Shown: one piece after another, positions 1 to 4,923 of the stretch
Position numbering within the stretch: position 1 is the stretch's first letter
Layout of the letters: each line of letters starts with the position of its first letter
DNA from: an uncultured Planctomycetaceae bacterium
GTDB lineage: Bacteria; Planctomycetota; Planctomycetia; Pirellulales; Pirellulaceae
DNA: 7,228 nucleotides
Direction of reading: 5' to 3'
NCBI GenBank assembly: GCA_903927685.1
Contig: CAIYOB010000920.1
Span: forward strand, 1-7,228
Notes under the pieces: generated by a model
Databases searched by the model: none
Told to the model about the DNA's origin: nothing
Seen by the model: the letters and a program-made list of their open reading frames with translations, nothing else
Translations under genes and position numbers: made by a program

Positions 1-191
1 ATTCGACAGCGGACGAAAAGAGACAGCGATTCGGGCAGGCGGGAGTACTGCGCGGGTCGACGGCTTGACAGTCGCGGCCCCATGGAAGCGTGATCGACGC
101 GGCACGTGATCGACGCGGCACGGGCTCGCCGCAAGCCGTTTCGGCATCACAATGGCAGATTCACGAATGGAACGAAGAGGTGTGAAACCGC
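1..191. other. Leader region upstream of the DUF3237 gene, no convincing gene
   Basis: No recognisable gene lies here. All three forward frames are open from the left edge for a short distance; the third one ends at TGA 66-68 and would give a 21-residue tail, but nothing in it is recognisable, so I do not call a partial gene. The stretch holds a 16-bp tandem repeat (89-122) and a perfect TTGACA at 65-70 that has no acceptable -10 box at normal spacing. A purine-rich GAAGAGG (174-180) lies 11 bases before the ATG at 192 and is the best ribosome binding site for the next gene, although slightly far away. Confidence 0.5.
89..122. repeat. Perfect 16-bp tandem repeat, about 2.1 copies
   Basis: The unit cgtgatcgacgcggca occurs at 89-104 and 105-120, followed by the first two bases of a third copy. 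There are no mismatches. The junction creates the palindrome CACGTG. It lies 70-103 bases before the DUF3237 start, so it could be a doubled protein-binding site or simply slippage; nothing in the sequence decides between these. Confidence 0.9.
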
Positions 192-641
192 ATGATCGAA
201 GTCAAGCCGCTATTTCAACTCCGGGCGAATGTCGATCCTCCCCAAGTCGTCGAAGGGCCACTGGGCCGGCGCCTGTTCATTCCGATTACGGGAGGCACGG
301 TGTCCGGTGAGCGGATTACGGGCGTGGTCCAAGCGGGCGGCTCCGACTTCCAGTTGATTCGACGCGACGGGGTTGCTGATCTGGACGTTCGAGTGACCCT
401 GCTCACCGACGACGATGTGACGATTCAACTGAAGGGCCGCGGGATTCGGCACACCACACCCGAAGTCTTCGCAAGGATCATGTCCGGAGCCGAGGTCGAT
501 CCTACGGAGTACTACTTCCGCGAGGCGCTGTTCTTCGAGGCCCCGGTTGGCCGATACGATTGGCTTAACCGGATCATGGCGATCGCCAAGGGGGGCCGGC
601 TGAAGTCCCTGGTGCTCATCGAGGCTTACGAGGTTCTTTAG
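192..641 (+). CDS. DUF3237 domain-containing protein (UPF0311 family)
   Basis: A 149-residue protein that is one complete DUF3237 domain; the length is normal for the family. Visible family features are the early GGTVSGERITGVVQAGGSD stretch (residues 34-52), the central PTEYYFR (104-110), and RYDWLNRIMAIA (121-132) near the C-terminus, followed by the short final strand VLIEAYEVL. There is no signal peptide or membrane segment, so it should be cytoplasmic. The biochemical function of this family is not established; members are small beta-rich proteins often found near catabolic genes. The ATG at 192 is preferred because the family starts a few residues before the first strand (IEVKPLFQL) and a GAAGAGG lies at 174-180. 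It stands alone: what follows is eroded DNA with a fragment of a peptidase gene on the other strand, so no operon partner is visible. Family assignment is firm; role unknown. Confidence 0.85.
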   Translation: MIEVKPLFQLRANVDPPQVVEGPLGRRLFIPITGGTVSGERITGVVQAGGSDFQLIRRDGVADLDVRVTLLTDDDVTIQLKGRGIRHTTPEVFARIMSGAEVDPTEYYFREALFFEAPVGRYDWLNRIMAIAKGGRLKSLVLIEAYEVL

Positions 642-660
642 CCCCCAGTCTGCCGTATGG

Positions 661-815
661 GCACGCGTCGGCCAGTCGGTCCTCGATTTCGACGCTGCCC
701 CGTGCGCCGGCGGCGTTCTTGACTTCGGCCGCCGCCGCGCGGAATGCCTTTTCGATCTGGGCGACGATCCGTTTGCGGAATTGGGGCTGGCGGCTGCGGG
801 CTTCGGCGCGGACCC
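661..815 (-). pseudogene. Fragment of an M20 peptidase gene (duplicate of part of 2089-3294)
   Basis: Bases 681-815 match 2361-2495, inside the intact peptidase gene, with only two differences in 135 bases (703 and 791). Bases 661-680 match more loosely (14 of 20), and the match stops abruptly after 815. Read on the minus strand the fragment encodes the peptidase segment from V268 to about R313 (VRAEARS...RGSVEIEDRL) with one His-to-Arg change at the position of H275; the other difference is silent. It holds no metal ligand and no start, and the flanking residues on both sides do not look like peptidase, so it cannot make a working enzyme. Both copies point the same way and lie exactly 1680 bp apart. 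It is either a remnant of a second, largely lost paralogue or a short recombination or gene-conversion patch. Confidence 0.8.
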
Positions 816-1032
816 ATCGTCCCCCAAACGCTACCTGCCCGCTCCGAGAATAGATCTCTCTCTGGGCGGAAAGCTCTTGGCTCACGAGACTTGCGCATAT
901 CGACCGCAGATTCTGTGTGCTTTTCTTGGGCCAGGGCCCCATCTCGTCCGTTCGTTCTGCACGGCCGGAGAAAAGCCGTTTCGGTTTTCACACCACTTCA
1001 CGAGAGGGGATCTGATCCTGATTCGCAGGACG
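816..1032. other. Stretch without a recognisable gene
   Basis: Between the edge of the peptidase fragment and the coiled-coil ORF I find no conserved protein. Open frames cross it in several phases, as expected for GC-rich DNA, but their translations are low-quality (scattered Cys, Pro and Arg, no family resemblance). It ends with a 45-base leader (959-1003) that resembles the leader of the DUF3237 gene in three short boxes. Confidence 0.5.
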
Positions 1033-1407
1033 ATGTTCGCGGGTGCCGCCTTGGCCGAAATGCAGACGGCCCTGGAAGGACTGGACCAAGAGGTCGCCGT
1101 GCTCCGCAGCCGCCGCGAGCAGGCCGAGACCGAAGCCGCGACGCTGGACTTGATCTCCTCGGCCAGCGCGGGCCAGCAGACCGCCGCCACCACCGTCGGG
1201 CAAAGCGTCGAGCGGCTGACACAGGACGTGGAAAAGTTAGAGGCCCGCAACGAGGCTCGTCGCGGCTTGGCCCCCGTCGAAACCCGCCCCAGCAATCAAC
1301 TGGCCCGCGTCGGGGGTCGGCTGGAGACATTGTAGACCTACCATGACGCCGCCAAGACCCGGCAGACGGCCGACCTGAAGGGCAAGAAAACGACGGAACG
1401 GAAGTGA
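1033..1407 (+). pseudogene. Short coiled-coil protein, probably cut by an in-frame TAG
   Basis: From ATG 1033 the frame encodes 100 residues to TAG 1333-1335. Residues 8 to about 75 are strongly helical with heptad-like spacing (for example ALEGLDQEVAVLRSRREQ and SVERLTQDVEKLEARNEAR), so a coiled coil is likely; no enzyme motif, signal peptide or membrane segment is visible. After the TAG the same frame continues with TYHDAAKTRQTADLKGKKTTERK to TGA 1405-1407, a Lys-rich tail of coding character that fits a C-terminus. A single C-to-T change (CAG Gln to TAG) would explain this, giving an original protein of 124 residues. The start is weakly supported: an AGGA sits only 4 bases upstream, and the frame is open further upstream without convincing sequence. 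It may instead be a remnant of a longer coiled-coil protein, or a functional 100-residue protein. I do not recognise the family. Confidence 0.4.
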
Positions 1408-1674
1408 CGGGTAACCAACTTGGTGTGGATTTGGTGCACTGGCGCGGGGGTGAGGGGCCTTTCGGCCGAAAGCCAACACGACGGCTGGCCGAAAAGCCTC
1501 GCACCCTGGTGTGGTTGCGTCCCGACACAACGCACTGCGAACGAAGAGGATCCAGGCCAAGTCATCTTGAACATCACCGCTGATCATCGAGAAGGCATTC
1601 GCATGGACATCACACCTTACTTGGGCATCGCGGGCGACGTACAGATGATCTGGAGCCCGACCCGAGGCTGCTCG
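1408..1674. other. Intergenic stretch without a convincing gene
   Basis: Short open frames cross this region on both strands, but none shows a family resemblance. The 86-residue forward frame from 1420 starts with Trp- and Cys-rich sequence typical of chance translation. The stretch contains a palindrome and hairpin (1452-1500) and, on the minus strand, a 22-codon reading frame (1610-1678) that overlaps the stop of the next gene. Confidence 0.5.
1452..1500. other. Palindrome and inverted repeat able to form a hairpin
   Basis: CTTTCGGCCGAAAG at 1459-1472 is a perfect 14-bp palindrome. In addition ggcctttcggcc (1456-1467) pairs with ggccgaaaagcc (1487-1498) with one mismatch across a 19-base loop, so two alternative foldings compete. 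There is no run of T on either side, so a classical intrinsic terminator is not supported. It could end transcription of the coiled-coil ORF (stop at 1407) or be a protein-binding site. Confidence 0.4.
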
Positions 1675-1678
1675 TCAT
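1610..1678 (-). pseudogene. 22-codon ORF overlapping the helical-protein stop; possible partner remnant
   Basis: On the minus strand an ATG at 1678-1676 overlaps the TGA stop of the upstream gene in the arrangement ATGA, and the frame runs MTSSLGSGSRSSVRRPRCPS... to TGA at 1612-1610. The ATGA overlap is the usual coupling of a two-gene unit. Small proteins of the upstream type are, as far as I recall, often followed by an HNH-type protein that opens with a helix of the form VRxRAxxRCEYC; the SSVRRPRC here is only faintly like it, and no HNH motif follows in any frame. It may be the stump of a lost partner or pure chance. Confidence 0.15.
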
Positions 1679-1971
1679 GATCCCTCGGACGCTTCCGGCA
1701 GGCCTCCGGTGAGTTCGGGCGCGAGTTTGCCAAGCCGCCCGAGCACGTTCAGCGCGCGGACTTTGCGCAGCGTCTGCCGGCGCCAGGAATCCGCTGATCG
1801 TCGATGTTCCTCACGCTCGTCGGCGGTGCACGCCTCCTTGCTTTCCCCCAGAGCACGCATCCGCCGCTGCAACTCGTCATCCAATTCCAATTCGGCGACA
1901 CTCCGCAGGACGTCTACGGCTTGTCCCAAAGCAGAAACAAGCACGGGATCGAGTGTGGCGACGGTAGTCAC
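1675..1971 (-). CDS. Small helical protein of unknown function, antitoxin-like size
   Basis: From GTG 1971 this gives 98 residues: MTTVATLDPVLVSALGQAVD, then a helical middle with ELELDDELQRRMRALGESKE (about 28-47) and TADEREEHRRSADSWRRQTLRKVRALNVLGRL (about 50-81), and a short tail. The frame is open further up to TTG 2013, but the GTG start is better: GGAAGGGAAA lies just upstream at good spacing, and similar proteins begin shortly before a TLDP-like motif. The pattern of an acidic helix, a "LGESKE-x-T-x-x-E-x-E-E" turn and a second helix ending in LGRL resembles small uncharacterised proteins I recall from planctomycetes and cyanobacteria, where they precede nuclease-like genes and may act as antitoxins. 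That role is inference only. No intact partner follows. No membrane segment or signal peptide. Confidence 0.6.
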   Translation of the reverse strand: MTTVATLDPVLVSALGQAVDVLRSVAELELDDELQRRMRALGESKEACTADEREEHRRSADSWRRQTLRKVRALNVLGRLGKLAPELTGGLPEASEGS

Positions 1972-2053
1972 GACTTTCCCTTCCGCAGATTCTTGCCCGA
2001 CCGCTCCATTCAACCGATCTGATTATGCGCCACTTCCCTGTCGGGGACCAACC

Positions 2054-2066
2054 CCGGCGCAGCCGG
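2054..2066. other. Short perfect hairpin in the gap after the peptidase gene
   Basis: CCGGC (2054-2058) and GCCGG (2062-2066) form a 5-bp GC stem with a 3-base loop. It lies about 25 bases beyond the peptidase stop in the direction of that gene, and upstream of the small helical protein gene. No T tract follows on the minus strand, so it is at most a weak, unproven terminator. Confidence 0.25.
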
Positions 2067-2088
2067 ACTACCAACGGTAAGCGATGCC

Positions 2089-3294
2089 TCAGCCCTGCGC
2101 CCCGGTCGCCAGGCGCAGGGCGATTCGGCAGGCGTCTTCAAAATCCGGGATCGAGAGGGCCTCGCTCGTCATGTGGGGATGCAGCTGGCCGCAGCCCAGG
2201 CTGACGGTAGGAATGCCGTGCTTGACCAGCCAGTTGGCGTCCAGTCCGCCGTTGGTCACGGCCAATTCCGGTTCGCGGCCGATGGCTCGGACGGCTTCGG
2301 CGGCGGCGGCGACACACGGTTCGCCGGGAGACAGGCGGTAGGACTCGTAGTCCAGCCGGCCCTCGATTTCGACGCTGCCCCGCGCGCCGGCGGCGTTCTT
2401 GACTTCGGCCGCCGCCGCGCGGAATGCCTTTTCGATCTGGGCGACGATCCGTTTGCGGAATTGGGGCTGGTGGCTGCGGGCTTCGGCGCGGACCCGCACG
2501 CGGTCGGTGACGACATTGGTCGCGTCGCCGCCCTGGATGACGCCCACGTTGCTGGTTCCCCGCTGGCGGCCCTTGCGGACGTCGCCGTGCCAGCCGCTGC
2601 GGTGCAAGTCGGCGATTGCCAACGCGGCGATCGCGATGGCGCTGACGCCCCACTCCGGGGCGTTGCCGGCATGGCTGGCCAGTCCGCGGATGTCGATCGC
2701 CAGGCGGTATCCGCCGGTGGCTCCGACGGTCAGCTTGGCGGGCGAGCCGCCGTCCCAGTTGAACGCCATCGCCGGTTTGCCGAGCCGGCTCTTGGTCAGG
2801 CACCGCGAGCCGTGCAGGCCGGTTTCCTCCTGGACGAACCAGCAGAAGGTCAGCGGGGGGTGAGGCAGGCCCCGCTGAAGGATTTCCAGGGCTGTGTTCA
2901 GGATCACGGCGACGCCTGCCCGGTCGTCGGCGCCCAGGCCCGTGTCCGGATTGGCCGAGCGGATCAAGTCGCCTTGCCGCTGCGGTTGCGAGCCGACGCA
3001 GATCGGCACCGTGTCCAGGTGCGCCGACAGCATCCGCCGCGGGGCCCGCAATGTCCCCGGCAACGAGAAAATCAGATTGCCGGTCTGTCCGCCGCCGGGA
3101 GTCCGGCGATGGGCCGAATCGGTCACGATAGCCGACGCGGCGGCGCCGGCGTCCAGCAGTTGGCGGCGGACGAAATCTGCGATTTCCTGCTCCTGACCGC
3201 TACGACCCGCAAGGGGCATCAGTTGCAGCACCAACTCCAAGGCTCGGCCCACGTCGGGCACTTCGGCGGCTCGATTCTCGGCTGCGGATGGCAT
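2089..3294 (-). CDS. M20 family metallopeptidase, PepT-like
   Basis: A complete 401-residue di-zinc aminopeptidase-type enzyme of the M20 family, closest in motif style to peptidase T (tripeptide aminopeptidase); the real substrate cannot be read from sequence. Metal and catalytic residues are in order: AHLDTVP (H92 ligand, D94), GADDRAG (D123 bridging ligand), EETG (E156 catalytic base, E157 ligand), WDGG (D181 ligand) and HPHMTSE near the end (H374 ligand, four residues before E378). The inserted dimerisation-type domain runs from about 190 to 315 and contains SHAGNAPEWGVSAI (207-220). There is no signal peptide, so it is cytoplasmic. ATG 3294 is supported by AGGTG five bases upstream (3304-3300). 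It is divergent from the kinase gene. A piece of it (V268 to about R313) is copied at 661-815. A 10-bp perfect inverted repeat covers its last codons. Family certain; the name pepT is not justified. Confidence 0.9.
   Translation of the reverse strand: MPSAAENRAAEVPDVGRALELVLQLMPLAGRSGQEQEIADFVRRQLLDAGAAASAIVTDSAHRRTPGGGQTGNLIFSLPGTLRAPRRMLSAHLDTVPICVGSQPQRQGDLIRSANPDTGLGADDRAGVAVILNTALEILQRGLPHPPLTFCWFVQEETGLHGSRCLTKSRLGKPAMAFNWDGGSPAKLTVGATGGYRLAIDIRGLASHAGNAPEWGVSAIAIAALAIADLHRSGWHGDVRKGRQRGTSNVGVIQGGDATNVVTDRVRVRAEARSHQPQFRKRIVAQIEKAFRAAAAEVKNAAGARGSVEIEGRLDYESYRLSPGEPCVAAAAEAVRAIGREPELAVTNGGLDANWLVKHGIPTVSLGCGQLHPHMTSEALSIPDFEDACRIALRLATGAQG
2092..2121 (-). other. Ten-bp perfect inverted repeat at the 3' end of the peptidase gene
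   Basis: GCCCTGCGCC (2092-2101) and GGCGCAGGGC (2112-2121) are exact reverse complements around a 10-base loop. In the peptidase mRNA this stem would end directly before the TGA stop. It is very GC-rich and stable but is not followed by a U tract, so it may be an unusual terminator, an mRNA 3' stabiliser, or a by-product of coding LRLATGAQG. Confidence 0.45.
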
Positions 3295-3299
3295 CGCTT

Positions 3300-3304
3300 C
3301 ACCT
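3300..3304 (-). promoter_or_regulatory. Ribosome binding site of the peptidase gene
   Basis: On the minus strand AGGTG lies five bases before the ATG at 3294. It is the only purine-rich site nearby and fixes that start. Confidence 0.6.
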
Positions 3305-3306
3305 GA

Positions 3307-3498
3307 GGGTAGAGTTGCTTGACATTCCCCCGGCCAGTCTAGCCCCGGCGGGATACGGGGGAAAGCCCGGACATGGTCGCTCGGTCGCCGCTTTTGTTGC
3401 CGTGAGGATAATCCGGGGCCAGAATTTAGCTACTCGCTCGGGTGTCTCCTTCTTCCTAGCTTGAGAAATGTCTCGCGATACGGAATAATGAACGCGTC
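3307..3498. other. Divergent intergenic region between peptidase and kinase
   Basis: This region must hold the promoters of both divergent genes. TTCCCCC (3325-3331) and GGGGGAA (3357-3363) form a 7-bp inverted repeat with a 25-base loop. A perfect TTGACA at 3319-3324 has no usable -10 box. A GATAAT at 3407-3412 lacks a -35. The only well-formed promoter is the one at 3461-3489. I see no gene here. Confidence 0.5.
3461..3489 (+). promoter_or_regulatory. Sigma70-like promoter of the Ser/Thr kinase gene
   Basis: TTGAGA (3461-3466, five of six consensus bases) and AATAAT (3484-3489, five of six) are separated by exactly 17 bases. Transcription would begin near 3496, giving a leader of about 60 bases before the ATG at 3556. 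This also argues against the earlier in-frame ATG at 3499, which would lie almost at the transcript start. The local AT content is clearly above that of the surroundings. Planctomycete promoters are not well described, so consensus matching is only moderate evidence. Confidence 0.5.
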
Positions 3499-3544
3499 AT
3501 GGCGGCAGGGCGGAGCCGTCGCCTGCCGCGGGAAGGAGCGTCTT

Positions 3545-3548
3545 GGAG
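3545..3548 (+). promoter_or_regulatory. Ribosome binding site deciding the kinase start
   Basis: GGAG lies seven bases before ATG 3556. The competing in-frame ATG at 3499 has no comparable site, so translation most likely begins at 3556. Confidence 0.55.
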
Positions 3549-3555
3549 TTGCTGC

Positions 3556-4911
3556 ATGTCCGACACCGAACAGGATAAAACGCCCGTTGCGGGGGACCGT
3601 GCCAACTCCGACCCCAACCCCACGGTGACGCTGGATGCAAACACCTCGTCCACGCTCGTGACGATCCTGGAGATCCCGGACGATGCGCTGCCGACCCAGT
3701 TTGGCCGCTTTGAACTGCGGCAGGTCGTCGGCCGCGGCGGCTTCGGCACGGTCTACCGGGCCTACGATACCCAGTTGGATCGCGAAGTGGCGGTCAAGAT
3801 TCCGCGCCGCGGAGCCCTGGAGAACTCGGACCAGGTGAAACGATTCCTGCGGGAGGCCCGTTCCGGGGGAAAACTGAGCCATCCCAATATCTGTCCGATC
3901 CACGATGTCGGCGAACTCCACGGCAACCATTATATCGTCATGGGGTTCATCGAAGGCTTGCCGCTGTCCAACCTGGTCAGCCGCGAGCATCCCCTGGATT
4001 CCAAGTCGGCCGCGAAGATCGTCCTGAAGCTGACCGCCGCCCTGACCGAAGCCCATGACCGCGGGATCGTGCATCGCGATCTAAAGCCGTCCAATGTGAT
4101 GATGGACGAGAAACGCCGCGAGCCGGTGATCCTGGATTTCGGGCTGGCGCGGAGCTTTATCCGGGAAGCGTATGAAACGCAGAGCGGTCACGTGCTGGGG
4201 ACGCCGATCTACATGAGTCCCGAGCAGGCCCGCGGGGCGACGGCGGAAGTCGGGCCCTGCTCGGATATCTACAGCTTGGGCGTCATGCTCTACGAACTGC
4301 TCGCCGGCCGGCCGCCGTTCTGCGGATCGACCCCCGAGGTGTTTGCCCAGATCCTGACTGCCGACCCCGCGCCTCCGTCCCGGTTCCAGCCGCACCTGGA
4401 TGCGGCCATCTGCGCGATCTGCCTGAAGGCCATGGCCAAAGCCCCGGTGCAGCGGTACGCCTCGATGCGCGAGTTCGGCAAGGCGCTGCGGGCTTACCTG
4501 CAAGCCGGCCTGACGGCTTCGCAATCGGGTGTCGGATTGCCGACGGCCACGATCGAGACGCGTGCGCCGGAACCGCCCACGCCGCCGGCCGCGCCCGACA
4601 AGATCGAATTCGCCTGTCCGGACTGCGGCTTGCCGGTGCGGACGCCCCTGGCGACGGCGGGCAAGAAGGGCAAGTGTCCCAGCTGTGGGACCATCGTCCT
4701 GATTCCGGAGTTGCCTGCCGGCAACGTGCCCGGGCGTCCCGCGGGAGACTCGACCGCGGCCCGTCCGCGTTCCGCGACGGCGGAGCGGATCGAGTTCGCC
4801 TGTCCGCATTGCGGCAATCTGGTGCGGACCCCGGCCGGCGCGGCCGGCAAGAAGGGCCGTTGCCCCAGTTGCAGCCGGATCGTCGAGATTCCGGACACGG
4901 AGTCGCGCTGA
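3556..4911 (+). CDS. Hanks-type Ser/Thr protein kinase with two C-terminal zinc ribbons
   Basis: A 451-residue soluble kinase. Residues 1-50 are a Thr/Asp-rich linker. The kinase domain (about 51-315) is complete: glycine loop GRGGFGTV (59-66), VAVK lysine K81, helix-C glutamate E100, catalytic HRDLKPSN (173-180, D175), DFG (194-196), the activation segment with GTPIYMSPEQARG (215-227), and DIYSLGVMLYELLAGRPPF (237-255). All catalytic residues are present, so it should phosphorylate Ser/Thr. Most bacterial kinases of this class continue into a membrane helix; this one has none. Instead two near-repeats follow, KIEFACPDCG...CPSCG (349-383) and RIEFACPHCG...CPSCS (411-445), each with four Cys (354, 357, 374, 377 and 416, 419, 436, 439), the pattern of a small zinc ribbon. 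They probably bind a protein partner or nucleic acid, which is inference. The Thr-rich activation loop suggests autophosphorylation. The gene converges on the AAA ATPase with 11 bp between stops and has its own promoter. Confidence 0.92.
   Translation: MSDTEQDKTPVAGDRANSDPNPTVTLDANTSSTLVTILEIPDDALPTQFGRFELRQVVGRGGFGTVYRAYDTQLDREVAVKIPRRGALENSDQVKRFLREARSGGKLSHPNICPIHDVGELHGNHYIVMGFIEGLPLSNLVSREHPLDSKSAAKIVLKLTAALTEAHDRGIVHRDLKPSNVMMDEKRREPVILDFGLARSFIREAYETQSGHVLGTPIYMSPEQARGATAEVGPCSDIYSLGVMLYELLAGRPPFCGSTPEVFAQILTADPAPPSRFQPHLDAAICAICLKAMAKAPVQRYASMREFGKALRAYLQAGLTASQSGVGLPTATIETRAPEPPTPPAAPDKIEFACPDCGLPVRTPLATAGKKGKCPSCGTIVLIPELPAGNVPGRPAGDSTAARPRSATAERIEFACPHCGNLVRTPAGAAGKKGRCPSCSRIVEIPDTESR
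4602..4889 (+). repeat. Internal repeat encoding the two zinc ribbons
   Basis: Two copies of about 100 bases, starting at 4602 and 4788, lie 186 bases (62 codons) apart within the kinase gene. Each encodes IEFACPxCGxxVRTP, then AGKKGxCPSC and a short hydrophobic strand ending in IP. The DNA copies have diverged at many third positions, so this is an old duplication kept by selection on the protein. Between them lies a Pro/Ala/Arg-rich linker. Confidence 0.85.
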
Positions 4912-4923
4912 GCGGCCAGCGAC
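4902..4923. terminator. Small inverted repeat between convergent stops
   Basis: GTCGC (4902-4906) and GCGAC (4919-4923) are reverse complements and bracket both stop codons of the converging kinase and AAA ATPase genes. The stem is short and there is no T tract; it is listed only because a shared bidirectional terminator would have to be in or near this 11-bp gap. Confidence 0.2.

Noticed and set aside
65..70. Perfect TTGACA as a -35 box
   Set aside because: At 16-18 bases spacing no sequence close to TATAAT is present.
744..1346. Forward frame of 200 codons overlapping the coiled-coil ORF
   Set aside because: Its translation is Arg/Gly/Pro-rich without hydrophobic periodicity, while the neighbouring frame shows clear heptads; it also begins inside the peptidase fragment.
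1420..1680. Forward 86-codon frame, and an inner 25-codon one from ATG 1603 with a GAGAAGG upstream
   Set aside because: No family resemblance and Trp/Cys-rich chance-like sequence; the decent ribosome site before 1603 alone is not enough for a 25-residue product.
2173..3306. Long open frame of 377 codons on the + strand opposite the peptidase
   Set aside because: The minus frame carries all M20 metal-binding motifs; the + translation is Ala/Gly/Asp/Arg-rich with no domain, as expected for the antisense of a GC-rich gene.
3319..3324. Perfect TTGACA as a kinase promoter
   Set aside because: The -10 position at 17 bases is gccccg; the site at 3461-3489 is far better.
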